From: a bacterium
GTDB taxonomy: Bacteria; Patescibacteria; ABY1; JAGPKW01
Direction: 5' to 3'
Assembly (NCBI GenBank): GCA_021780535.1
Contig: JAJXYN010000009.1
Coordinates: 62,001 to 126,000, forward strand
DNA: 64,000 nucleotides
Each line of letters starts with the position of its first letter. Within the stretch, counting starts at the first letter, position 1. The notes below the pieces were generated by a model, which did no database searches, was not told the DNA's origin, and saw nothing but the letters and a program-made list of their open reading frames with translations. A program made the translations under genes and the position numbers. Positions 52,049-60,345 of the stretch are shown piece by piece.

Positions 52049-52438
52049 TTAGAAATAATCTTCTGGTACATCACTCCAATTACCATGTATATTACATTTT
52101 ACAACGGCATGATATATATCTAGACCCTCCCAACTTCTTGGATTCCATTCATTTATTTCACATAATTCTCTATCTCTTTTATTTACTTTATTTAGATCAA
52201 ATATTACTTTATATATTTTTTCTCCTTTTTCAACATGAACAGTATCCACAATTCTTCTTAATGAATATAATGTTATCGTTTGTATGTAATGATTTTTTAT
52301 TTTTGAACGATAAAAGTTAGATACATCAATTTCTATCTCATGATCAGATATTACTCTTATTATTGGAGTATGCTCATAATCCAAATCATTTGAGTTTTCT
52401 GGACATTGATTTGTCGTTGTATGTAGAATTGAGGGCAT
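52049..52438 (-). CDS. Hypothetical protein, 129 residues
   Basis: A soluble, mixed-composition protein with several aromatic residues, an NWSDVPEDYF C-terminus and a central KIYKVIFDLNKVNKRDRELC segment. No family or signal recognised. Lies between tRNA-Arg and tRNA-His on the opposite strand. Confidence 0.6.
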   Translation of the reverse strand: MPSILHTTTNQCPENSNDLDYEHTPIIRVISDHEIEIDVSNFYRSKIKNHYIQTITLYSLRRIVDTVHVEKGEKIYKVIFDLNKVNKRDRELCEINEWNPRSWEGLDIYHAVVKCNIHGNWSDVPEDYF

Positions 52439-52468
52439 AGCATTTTTGTTTTTATAATATAACTATAA

Positions 52469-52496
52469 TTGACTTTTGGCAAATTTTTGCTATAAT
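52469..52496 (+). promoter_or_regulatory. Promoter of tRNA-His
   Basis: TTGACT, 16-base spacer, TATAAT, 16 bases before the tRNA. Confidence 0.75.
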
Positions 52497-52512
52497 TGAA
52501 TTCGTTAGAAAT

Positions 52513-52589
52513 GGTGGTGTTAGCTCAGTTGGTAGAGCATCGGTCTGTGGATCCGAGGGTCACGGGTTCGAACCCCGTACGCCACCCCA
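52513..52589 (+). tRNA. tRNA-His (anticodon GUG)
   Basis: Cloverleaf with the extra 5' G (G-1) paired to C73, anticodon loop CTGTGGA, T loop TTCGAAC and encoded CCA. Confidence 0.97.
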
Positions 52590-52654
52590 AACAAAATAAC
52601 GCTTTATTGGCGTTATTTTTTATAAAATATCACAACTTCACATGTTTATAGCTT

Positions 52655-52695
52655 AAATTAAAAAATCCGCGTACAATTAAGCACGCGGAGTTAAT
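52655..52695 (-). terminator. Terminator of the phoH-like gene
   Basis: Minus-strand CCGCGTGC/GTACGCGG stem with a T-rich tail. Confidence 0.82.
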
Positions 52696-52696
52696 A

Positions 52697-54010
52697 CTAC
52701 AAAAGTCTTGCTACTTTCTCGGCTATTTCAGACCTAACAACTTTTATTAGCTTTATAAAACAAAAATCGTTTTCATTAATAAATGCTCTAATAAAGTTGG
52801 AGAATCCATTTGAATATTTATCCAAATACATATCATCCATTTGATCTAAATCTCCGGTTAGTACAACCTTTGATCCTTCACCACTTCTAGAAACCAACGT
52901 TTTCATTATATGTCTAGTTGTATTTTGTGACTCATCAATTATTATGTAAGATTTTGGCCAAGTTGCTCCTCTTGCATATTGTACTGTTTGTATTTCTATT
53001 ATTCCATTTTTTATCAATTCTTCTGCTTTCTTACAATTAAAAGGCCTATTTTTTTTCTCCATACTTTTGATTTGAGACAATATAAAGTCCACATTATTCA
53101 TAATTCCAGCCATCCATGGGTTTATTTTTTGACTAATGTCTCCAGGAGTAAAACCTAAATCTGATTTTTGATCTACGGGGATAGTGTGCCTGATTACTAT
53201 GATTTTTTCATAATCACCATTTATATATCCAAGCAAACCAGCCATTAAAGCTAATAGGGTTTTCCCAGTGCCAGCCACCCCAGATAATGCAACAAAATTT
53301 ATTTTTTTGTCCATGCAAGCTATTAATGCACAATCTTGTTCTGGATTTAAGCTATGAATCTTGAAAGAATCTTCAAATAAGTTCTCAGCCCAAATCGCTT
53401 CTGATCTAGTGTTTTCATTTACTATTTTTATATATTTACCTTTTTCTGGTTCTTGGTATCTAACAGACTTTATTCCATTTGTATAATTATCTTTTCTTTT
53501 GAAAACTTTTCCATATTTTTCAAAAAGATCTGTTTTATCATTTTGGTAATCCTGTGCCACAACACCTATTGATGTTGCTTTTATTCTCATATTTATGTCT
53601 TTACTTACTAATATAACTTTTCTGTTTGTTTTAAGAGCTACTTGCTTATCCTGATATTCTTTGGCTATAGAAATAATATAATTATCAATTTTATCAATTT
53701 TAAATATATTATTACTATCATAACTAGATATTATAAGCTTACCTAAACCCTTACCTCTTTTTTTGCCATTTGCCGAAAGCGTAAGTATTTTTTCAATTAT
53801 CTTCACTGCAACTCTAGCATATTTTCCTCTACTTGAATCTTCTGTTTTTATTTTATCTAATTCTTCCAATACAGCAAATGGTATTAATATATCATTTTCT
53901 TCAAAAGCATACAGAGAATATGGATCATGTATTAGAACATTTGTATCTAATACATAGATTTTTGTTAAATTACTGACCTTACCAGAAGCACCACTGGATT
54001 GACTCTTCAT
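52697..54010 (-). CDS. PIN-PhoH protein (PhoH2/YlaK type)
   Basis: 437 residues. The N-terminal PIN domain (VLDTNVLIHDP near 18-28, acidic residues in LEELDKIK and further) is joined to a PhoH ATPase with Walker A GVAGTGKTLLALMA (near 250), the VIRHTIPVDQKSDLGF loop, IIDESQNTTRHIMKTLVSR and VLTGDLDQMD. Such PIN-PhoH fusions are RNA helicase/ribonucleases. GGGAGG lies 9 bases before the ATG, one of the strongest ribosome sites in the window. Confidence 0.93.
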   Translation of the reverse strand: MKSQSSGASGKVSNLTKIYVLDTNVLIHDPYSLYAFEENDILIPFAVLEELDKIKTEDSSRGKYARVAVKIIEKILTLSANGKKRGKGLGKLIISSYDSNNIFKIDKIDNYIISIAKEYQDKQVALKTNRKVILVSKDINMRIKATSIGVVAQDYQNDKTDLFEKYGKVFKRKDNYTNGIKSVRYQEPEKGKYIKIVNENTRSEAIWAENLFEDSFKIHSLNPEQDCALIACMDKKINFVALSGVAGTGKTLLALMAGLLGYINGDYEKIIVIRHTIPVDQKSDLGFTPGDISQKINPWMAGIMNNVDFILSQIKSMEKKNRPFNCKKAEELIKNGIIEIQTVQYARGATWPKSYIIIDESQNTTRHIMKTLVSRSGEGSKVVLTGDLDQMDDMYLDKYSNGFSNFIRAFINENDFCFIKLIKVVRSEIAEKVARLL

Positions 54011-54072
54011 CGTAAATTCCTCCCAATATTCGTATTTTGCATTATAAACATTACTCCTTTTATAGCTTTTGT

Positions 54073-54435
54073 CTATACATTAATTATTTCTAATAACTTA
54101 TTTTTTGTAATTGGCTTACATAAATATAAAATATTCAACTTTGAAATAATATTTTTATATTTATCAATATTTGATGAAATAAATATTATTTTATTTAATT
54201 TTTTTATTTTTTGTAATTCTATAATCATATCAACACCAGATATTATTGGCATCTCTATATCTGTAATTATAATATCATAATCATTATTTAAAATATCGTT
54301 AAATGCTTCTTCGGAATTGCTGAAATATGATATTTTATAATTTATATTTTTTCTAAATATAAATTTAATAGAATTTAAAACATCAACATCATCATCAATT
54401 ATGATAATGCTTTTAGTCGCGTTGGATTTTGTCAT
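54073..54435 (-). CDS. Single-domain receiver (CheY-like) response regulator
   Basis: 120 residues: acidic pocket DDD (14-16), phospho-acceptor Asp59 in ITDIEMP, Ser in FISSN and Lys in CKPITK. No output domain, no adjacent kinase. The first codons (TCCAACGCGACT) contain a 10-base sequence repeated upstream in a leader hairpin. Follows a large terminator hairpin. Confidence 0.9.
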   Translation of the reverse strand: MTKSNATKSIIIIDDDVDVLNSIKFIFRKNINYKISYFSNSEEAFNDILNNDYDIIITDIEMPIISGVDMIIELQKIKKLNKIIFISSNIDKYKNIISKLNILYLCKPITKNKLLEIINV

Positions 54436-54547
54436 GTTTTGAGATTATTACATAACCAAAAAACCCTCTATCAAGAGATATGGCTTTTGGCCAACCAACG
54501 CGACATTGGTCTCTCTTGGATAGAGGGATTTTTAGTCGCGTTGGATT
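54415..54547 (-). promoter_or_regulatory. Attenuator-like leader of the receiver gene
   Basis: The sequence TTTTAGTCGCGTTGGATTTT occurs twice (54413-54432 and 54530-54549), once inside the reading frame of the receiver and once upstream. Between them an inverted copy of the core GTCGCGTTGG lies inside the loop of a CCCTCTATC/GATAGAGGG terminator hairpin followed by TTTTTT in minus sense. The loop core can pair with either outer copy. Confidence 0.5.
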
Positions 54548-54574
54548 TTAATTAATTAGATTATATAACAAATA

Positions 54575-55210
54575 CTAAATAAAATCAAACCTGCCATGAA
54601 ATAATTTATTTCTTTTAGTATTTATTGTGTTTAGTATATTTAAGTTTTTTATATTATTATCAAATAATACCCCTAAATCCTCCCAATTTTTTAAAATAAT
54701 ATCTTTTATATCTATAAAATCTGCATAAAAAATGTAATGAAAACGATTATTATCAAATTTTGATCTTTTAATACATATATCTGAAATTTTTTTATCTATA
54801 TTATTAAACCACCAATCCGAACCATATTTAGTGGATAATATTTTAATTATTTTTTTTCTTAAAATGTTTTCATATACTATAAATTTTTTATAAAAGAATA
54901 TATTTTTATTTATTAAAAAATCAGAATATAATATTTTCAAATTTTTAAATTTATTTATTGTTGTTTTTCTTATTTTATTAATGTATATGCTTCTTGTTTC
55001 TACTTTAATAAATAAATTATTTATATTTTTAAATAATATAAATTTTATAATAATAAAATCATTGTAAGAATAAAATATTTTTCTATCATCATATTCTTTA
55101 TATTTTAAATTATTAATAAGATTTAACTTTAATATTAAAGTATATATATCAAAACAGATAAGTTTATAATCCTTAAATATTAAAGTATATTCTTCTTTTT
55201 GTAATCTCAT
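54575..55210 (-). CDS. HEPN-domain protein (Swt1-like type)
   Basis: 211 residues, very rich in Ile, Lys and Asn. The C-terminal half fits a Swt1-type HEPN helical domain: RKKIIKILSTKYGSDWW, an FHYIFYADFIDIKDIILKNW stretch, and the conserved RNxxxxH motif as R200-N-K-L-F-H205. HEPN domains with intact R-x4-6-H often cleave RNA. Its ATG overlaps the stop of the RadC-like gene, so the two are coupled. A terminator follows. Confidence 0.62.
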   Translation of the reverse strand: MRLQKEEYTLIFKDYKLICFDIYTLILKLNLINNLKYKEYDDRKIFYSYNDFIIIKFILFKNINNLFIKVETRSIYINKIRKTTINKFKNLKILYSDFLINKNIFFYKKFIVYENILRKKIIKILSTKYGSDWWFNNIDKKISDICIKRSKFDNNRFHYIFYADFIDIKDIILKNWEDLGVLFDNNIKNLNILNTINTKRNKLFHGRFDFI

Positions 55211-55842
55211 ATAATACCTTTATCTTTAAAACTTATAAAAGAATTATCTTTTATAATTATAAAATCAACAAACAAAATATCTAAAAATATACTTTTTTCT
55301 TTCAAATTTGTTGCAAATTTTATAAAATCTTTATTTGTATCTATTTCTTTTGACCCACAAACAATAAAAAATTTTTTAAAATCCAATTCAAATAGCAATT
55401 TAAATATTTTTTTTATATCATAATCTAGAATATTTTCACCTAGATAAATTAAATTCTTATTAATTATTTTATTTTGGTTATTTAAAACAATTAAATAGAA
55501 TTCTGTTATTTTAAGATTTAATAAATATTTAAAATTTTCGTATATTTTTTTTGATGAATTAATAAAAATATCTTCGTTTTTGTCAAATATTCTCCTGCCT
55601 ATTTCTATGCAAGAACAAATCTGTGAAGCCTTTACTATTGGTATCTTTAATTGTTCCACAATTTGTTCTACTGATTTAAATATTGTTAAGTCTGCACCAT
55701 AATCTTTAATTACTCTATCAGAAATATCAAAAACTGATTCCGATTTTGATCCATTATTTAATATAATTGATAACAATTCCTTCATTTCTAAATATCTTGG
55801 ACCAAGTCTTAATAACTTTTCTCTTGGTAACTCTATTTCCAT
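55207..55842 (-). CDS. RadC-like protein with degenerate JAB domain
   Basis: 211 residues. The N-terminal helix-hairpin-helix part matches RadC (PREKLLRLGPRYLEMKELLSIIL...G and a KASQICSCIEIGRRIF segment). The C-terminal JAB/MPN fold is recognisable from FYLIVLNNQNKII, but the zinc signature HxHPSG is missing (CGSKEIDT is in its place), so metallopeptidase activity is unlikely. First gene of a pair with the HEPN protein. Confidence 0.72.
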   Translation of the reverse strand: MEIELPREKLLRLGPRYLEMKELLSIILNNGSKSESVFDISDRVIKDYGADLTIFKSVEQIVEQLKIPIVKASQICSCIEIGRRIFDKNEDIFINSSKKIYENFKYLLNLKITEFYLIVLNNQNKIINKNLIYLGENILDYDIKKIFKLLFELDFKKFFIVCGSKEIDTNKDFIKFATNLKEKSIFLDILFVDFIIIKDNSFISFKDKGII

Positions 55843-55975
55843 TTTTTATTAATATTAATTTATTAATAAAAACATTATATATAAAAATAATTTTAAGAAA
55901 ATTAAAAAACGTATTAATAATATATTAATATTTAAATTCTTATTCTAAGATAAGTTATTTTTTTGCTTGTGTATA

Positions 55976-56040
55976 AAAAAATTTCAGATTGTACTGAAAT
56001 TTTTAAAAAGATTTATATTTGTTTTATAAATATAAATCAT
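55976..56040 (-). terminator. Two hairpins after the rubrerythrin gene
   Basis: AAATTTCAG/CTGAAATTT with T run, and a second GATTTATATTT/AAATATAAATC palindrome nearer the gene. Confidence 0.65.
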
Positions 56041-56060
56041 GTAGCTATTTTATTTTTTTA

Positions 56061-56633
56061 TTAAAACTGTTCTTCCATTACTTGAAAAAATGATTTTTCA
56101 TGATCACAACATGGGCATTTTTCTAAAGCATTTTCTGAAAAATACATGTAACCACATTCTCTACAAACCCAAAATACTTTTTCATCTTTTTTAAATACTT
56201 TCCCATCTTGTAAATTTTTTAGCAATTTTTCATATCTTTCTTTGTGATGCTTTTCGGCTTGAGCTATTAATTTAAGCTTTGCTGCTATTTTTGTTAAACC
56301 TTCATCTTCTGCTATTTTTGCAAATTCTGGATACATACTTTCCCATTCGTGAGTTTCTCCATCTATAGCATATTGTAAATTATCTTCTGTCTTACCAAAA
56401 CCAGTTGGCACTCCTGTTTCTATTTTTAATTCTTTTACATCTCCTTTCAATTCTTGAATGAGTTTAAACAATGTTTTAGCATGTGTTCTTTCTTGATTTG
56501 ATGTTTCTTCAAATATAGAAGCTATCTGTTCATAACCTTCTTCTCTAGCTATTTTTGAATAAATATTATATCTGTTCCTAGCTTGGCTTTCCCCAACGAA
56601 TGCTTTTGCTAAATTCTCTAATGTTTTATTCAT
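56061..56633 (-). CDS. rbr: Rubrerythrin
   Basis: Rubrerythrin reduces hydrogen peroxide, completing the superoxide reductase pathway of dfx. The four-helix diiron domain has E...E ligands in VGESQARNRY, FEETSNQERTHAK, DGETHEWESMYPEF and EKHHKERY; the C-terminal rubredoxin domain has CRECGY and CPCC. The start ATG at 56633 gives the normal 190 residues; longer in-frame readings upstream are not family-like. Confidence 0.96.
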   Translation of the reverse strand: MNKTLENLAKAFVGESQARNRYNIYSKIAREEGYEQIASIFEETSNQERTHAKTLFKLIQELKGDVKELKIETGVPTGFGKTEDNLQYAIDGETHEWESMYPEFAKIAEDEGLTKIAAKLKLIAQAEKHHKERYEKLLKNLQDGKVFKKDEKVFWVCRECGYMYFSENALEKCPCCDHEKSFFQVMEEQF

Positions 56634-56712
56634 ATAATTTATGTTATATTGTTTATAAATACATTTTATAATATATCTTTTTAAATAACAACCTTTTGAT
56701 AATATTTTCCCC

Positions 56713-56741
56713 TTGCACAAACATAATTTTTCTGCTAGAAT
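56713..56741 (+). promoter_or_regulatory. Promoter of rpsT
   Basis: TTGCAC, 17-base spacer, TAGAAT, about 36 bases before the ATG. Confidence 0.6.
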
Positions 56742-56777
56742 ATCTTTAATATTTTAATAATTTTAACAGACAAGAGA

Positions 56778-57191
56778 ATGCCAAATAAAAAGAACGCAGA
56801 AAAAGCTTTAAGACAAAGTAAAAAAAGACAACAAGCTAATGATAAAATTAGATTTTCTATCCATGATATGAAAAGAAAAATAAGAAAAGCTTTAGAATCT
56901 AGTGCTTCTGCAGATGAATTGCAAAATCTTTATAAACAAGCTCAAATTTTATTAGACAAAGCTACTAAAAATAATGTTATAAAAAAGAATAATGCTTCTA
57001 GAAAAAAAGCTTCTATTTCTAATATGATAAGTAAATCATCTAAACCAGATAATTCTACTACTAAAAAAGTTGCTACAAAGAAAGCTACTACAAAGAAAAC
57101 TACTACTAAAAAAGTTGCTACAAAGAAAGCCACTACAAAGAAAACTACTACTAAAAAAGTTGCTACAAAGAAAGCTACTGCTAAAAAATAA
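56778..57191 (+). CDS. rpsT: Ribosomal protein S20 with a histone-H1-like tail
   Basis: Residues 1-88 are an ordinary S20 (MPNKKNAEKALRQSKKR..., IKKNNASRKKASIS). Residues about 95-137 are a low-complexity Lys/Thr/Ala tail of TKKVATKKATTKK repeats, encoded by three copies of a 42-bp unit. Total of 137 residues is about 50 more than usual. The tail resembles bacterial H1-like/AlgP proteins that bind nucleic acids. S20 binds the 5' domain of 16S rRNA. Confidence 0.95.
   Translation: MPNKKNAEKALRQSKKRQQANDKIRFSIHDMKRKIRKALESSASADELQNLYKQAQILLDKATKNNVIKKNNASRKKASISNMISKSSKPDNSTTKKVATKKATTKKTTTKKVATKKATTKKTTTKKVATKKATAKK
57058..57190 (+). repeat. 42-bp tandem repeat in rpsT
   Basis: About three units of a 42-bp repeat with only a few base differences, encoding the Lys/Thr tail. 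Confidence 0.88.
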
Positions 57192-57207
57192 TTTTAGTAA
57201 AATATAT

Positions 57208-57242
57208 AAAATGAAAGCGGTTATGCCGCTTTCATTTATTTA
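57208..57242 (+). terminator. Terminator of rpsT
   Basis: AAATGAAAGCGG/CCGCTTTCATTT hairpin, T-rich tail. Confidence 0.8.
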
Positions 57243-57260
57243 AAACTTAATGAGAAATAA

Positions 57261-58337
57261 ATGTCATTATCCGTCGGAATTGTAGGCTTACCAAATGTTG
57301 GAAAATCTACATTATTTAAAGCAATTACAAAAAAACAGGTTGATATAGCAAACTATCCATTCTGTACTATAGAACCAAATATTGGAATAATAGAAGTCCC
57401 AGATGAAAGATTAGATAAACTTAAAGAAGTCTCAAAAGCTCTTAAAATAGTAAATGCTACAATTAAATTTTATGACATAGCTGGTCTTGTGAAAGGTGCT
57501 AGTTCTGGGGAAGGTCTTGGAAATAAATTTCTTTCACACATAAAAGAAGTTGATGCCATAGCTCATGTTGTAAGATTTTTTGAAAATAATGATATAACTC
57601 ATGTTAATGGGAATATAGATCCAAAGAGAGATGCCGATATTATAAATTTAGAGCTTATACTTTCTGATTTAGAAGTTGTAAAAAAAAGAATTGAGGCGGT
57701 TGAAAAAAAAGCACGAATTGGTGATAAAGATTCTGTAATGAAACTTACTATATATAAAAAATTAGAAGAGGTTTTATTATCTGAAAAGATGCTTCATAAT
57801 GAAACTTTTGAAGATGATTATATTGATGTTATTAAGGAATTAAATTTAATAACTATAAAACCAATGTTTTTTATTGCTAATGTTTTAGAGTCTGATGTTA
57901 ATAAAGAATTTAAAATAGATGGTTATGAAAATTATAGAATAATTCCTATATCTGCAAAAATAGAATCTGAAATTTCTGAAATGGAAAATGAAGATGATAG
58001 AAAAATGTTCTTAGAAGAAATAGGGTTACAACAATCTGGATTAGACAAAGTTATAAAATTCTCATATTCTTTTTTAAATTTAATAACTTATTTTACCTCT
58101 GGAAAAGAAGAATCAAAAGCCTGGACAATTACAAAAGGAATGAACGCAAAAAGATCTGCTCGCGAAATTCATTCTGATATTGAAAATGGTTTTATAAGAG
58201 CAGAAATAGTTTCTTATAACGACTTTATAAATAACAAGGGATGGGACGGAGTAAAAAATTCCGGCGTTTGTAGAACCGAAGGGAAGGATTACATAATGCA
58301 AGATGGAGATGTAGCTTATTTCTTGTTTAATAAATAG
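57261..58337 (+). CDS. ychF: YchF (Obg-like ribosome-binding ATPase)
   Basis: 358 residues with the GTPase-fold motifs GIVGLPNVGKSTLF (P-loop), the FCTIEPN switch region, DIAGLVKGASSGEGLGNKFL and a NVLESDV strand in place of the canonical NKxD, as expected for ATP-preferring YchF. The C-terminal TGS-like domain ends in GVCRTEGKDYIMQDGDV. Binds ribosomes; role in stress responses. Confidence 0.97.
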   Translation: MSLSVGIVGLPNVGKSTLFKAITKKQVDIANYPFCTIEPNIGIIEVPDERLDKLKEVSKALKIVNATIKFYDIAGLVKGASSGEGLGNKFLSHIKEVDAIAHVVRFFENNDITHVNGNIDPKRDADIINLELILSDLEVVKKRIEAVEKKARIGDKDSVMKLTIYKKLEEVLLSEKMLHNETFEDDYIDVIKELNLITIKPMFFIANVLESDVNKEFKIDGYENYRIIPISAKIESEISEMENEDDRKMFLEEIGLQQSGLDKVIKFSYSFLNLITYFTSGKEESKAWTITKGMNAKRSAREIHSDIENGFIRAEIVSYNDFINNKGWDGVKNSGVCRTEGKDYIMQDGDVAYFLFNK

Positions 58338-58341
58338 ATAA

Positions 58342-58386
58342 AAAAATATAGTTGTCGCACGTATCACGACAACTATATTTTTTATT
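58342..58386 (+). terminator. Bidirectional terminator after ychF
   Basis: AAATATAGTTGTCG/CGACAACTATATTT with CACGTATCA loop. Confidence 0.88.
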
Positions 58387-58811
58387 TAAATTATTTGATG
58401 GAACTTTAATAATGCATAAATTTTTGGACCAAATACAACCATTCCAATTAATATCGCATAGAAAGTTGCTAACAAAACAGCTGCTGCAGCTGAATCTTTT
58501 GATATCATTGCTCCTCTATGAAATTCTTTTGTATAAATATTTATACTTTCTTCTATTGCCGTATTAATCAATTCTGATACTAAGACAAAGAAAATAGCCG
58601 ACAAAACAAACATTAATTCTGTTGAATTTATTTTAAAAAATATAGCTAAAAAACAAGTTATAAAACCTATTATTGTATGAGTAATAAAACTTGTATGATT
58701 TGCTACCGCTAATCTTAAACCATTAAAAGCATATCCAAATTTTTTCATTAATCTAAATAATTTATTACTTGTAATTTCTCCTTCAACTTTTTTTTGTAGG
58801 TCTTTATCCAT
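58386..58811 (-). CDS. dgkA: Diacylglycerol/undecaprenol kinase
   Basis: 141 residues with three transmembrane helices and the family motifs FGYAFNGLRLAVANHTSF, SELINTAIEESINI and SKDSAAAAVLLA. Phosphorylates a lipid alcohol; in Gram-positive-type envelopes the substrate is usually undecaprenol. Downstream of the methyltransferase gene with a 13-base gap. Confidence 0.93.
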   Translation of the reverse strand: MDKDLQKKVEGEITSNKLFRLMKKFGYAFNGLRLAVANHTSFITHTIIGFITCFLAIFFKINSTELMFVLSAIFFVLVSELINTAIEESINIYTKEFHRGAMISKDSAAAAVLLATFYAILIGMVVFGPKIYALLKFHQII

Positions 58812-58824
58812 TTTATTATATATA

Positions 58825-60207
58825 TTAAATTTTTATAAATTTATATATTTCTCTATAAATTTTTTGATCCGTTCTAAAGTAAAGAATATTACTAAAGTCA
58901 TTTTTTTGCAAATCTTTATTTAAATTATCTATGGATATATTTAAATTTTCTTTTACATTAATAGAATCATTAAAATTTATTTTTTTAAATTCCATTTTAG
59001 ATATATCTTCTAAAATATTCAACTTAAAAAATGATATTTTTTTATTTAATTCAAATTTGAAAACTGGAAATATTATAACGACTTCCCCTTTTGATTTTAA
59101 TATTTTTGAAAAAGAAAAAAATGCTTTTTTATACAAACCCTCTAGTTCTTTTATAACTGTTTTTATTTGATATTCATTTTTTATATTTATATCATTTGGA
59201 CCTAGATATGGCTCTGCCACTATTGTATTTATTGAATTATTTTCAAAAACATCTTGTAAAAACTGTACATCAAAATTAAATATATTTATAATTTTATTAT
59301 CAAATTTTATTAAATTATTAATTTTAATTTTATTATTTTCTAAATCTATTTTGCTGATTTCAGATTTTATATTTTTTTTATTAAGTAACCAATTTATATT
59401 AATAGTAGAATCTTCTATGGCTTTTATTGATAAATCTGTACCAATAATATTTTTGTAATTTAATAATATTAATTCTTGCAACATTGTTCCACTTCCACAA
59501 AACGGATCTAATATTAAATTATCTTTATTTCCATTTGTAAGGTTAATCATCATTTTGCAAAGTTTTGGCGGCAACATTCCAGAATGAGAATCTCTATTTG
59601 GTCTCCCAAAATCTCTATTTCCGTAATCTTCAAAATCCTGTACAGCAAAAGTTCTTCCCACTAAATAATTATTGTTTGATTTTATAATAACTATTTCAAA
59701 ACCATTATCATGTAATAATTTATTTTTTGCAACTGTTACAGATGATAAATTATATTCATTTGAATCAACGAATCTACTGCTTTTCCCAAAATCTTTAAGT
59801 CCATTTTTTATTTCTAAGCCAAATTTTTTTATATTAAAATTATTTTTATTTTGTTTTTCTAAATCAAAAAAACTAATCCCAAAAAATATTTTTGAATAAT
59901 TTGAAAAATAAGAATTTAAAAATTCTGCAGTATTTTTTGAATTTAAATTAGCAACATCAGCAACTATATTACCTATTTTTATAGTTCCTCCTAAATCATT
60001 TAAAATTTCTTTATAGTTTAATTCGTTTTCTGCTTTTATTTTTATTATTAATATTTCATCATCATATCTAAAACTCAATATACCGAGATTATTATTTTTT
60101 AAATAATTTAAAATCTCTAAAATAGATAGTTTACTATTTTTTCCTAACACAAAAAAATATTCTCTTATAGATCTATCATCTTCTGAAATATATATTTTAT
60201 TAGACAT
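58825..60207 (-). CDS. TrmG10/Trm11-like tRNA methyltransferase
   Basis: 460 residues. A divergent N-terminal part with a THUMP-like region (about 90-170), then GRTFAVQDFEDYGNRDFGRP, GMLPPKLCKMMINL and the SAM motif LDPFCGSGTMLQE (near 227). The expected catalytic DPPYG is replaced by VAEPYLGP. The closest known relatives are archaeal TrmG10 and eukaryotic Trm11, which make m2G10 in tRNA. The altered motif leaves the activity open. Confidence 0.78.
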   Translation of the reverse strand: MSNKIYISEDDRSIREYFFVLGKNSKLSILEILNYLKNNNLGILSFRYDDEILIIKIKAENELNYKEILNDLGGTIKIGNIVADVANLNSKNTAEFLNSYFSNYSKIFFGISFFDLEKQNKNNFNIKKFGLEIKNGLKDFGKSSRFVDSNEYNLSSVTVAKNKLLHDNGFEIVIIKSNNNYLVGRTFAVQDFEDYGNRDFGRPNRDSHSGMLPPKLCKMMINLTNGNKDNLILDPFCGSGTMLQELILLNYKNIIGTDLSIKAIEDSTININWLLNKKNIKSEISKIDLENNKIKINNLIKFDNKIINIFNFDVQFLQDVFENNSINTIVAEPYLGPNDINIKNEYQIKTVIKELEGLYKKAFFSFSKILKSKGEVVIIFPVFKFELNKKISFFKLNILEDISKMEFKKINFNDSINVKENLNISIDNLNKDLQKNDFSNILYFRTDQKIYREIYKFIKI

Positions 60208-60307
60208 TTTATTTATTTATTTTTTACATAACAAGTATAACTCTTTATTACTATATTTTCAAGATTTTTTATGTTCTACAAAATGTTTCACAAAATAATA
60301 CTATAAA

Positions 60308-60345
60308 TATAAAAAGAGCTGTTAATAGGCTCTTATGGGTTAAAA
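60308..60345 (-). terminator. Terminator of the HAD-like gene
   Basis: Minus-strand AAGAGCC/AGCTCTT hairpin with T-rich tail. Confidence 0.6.
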
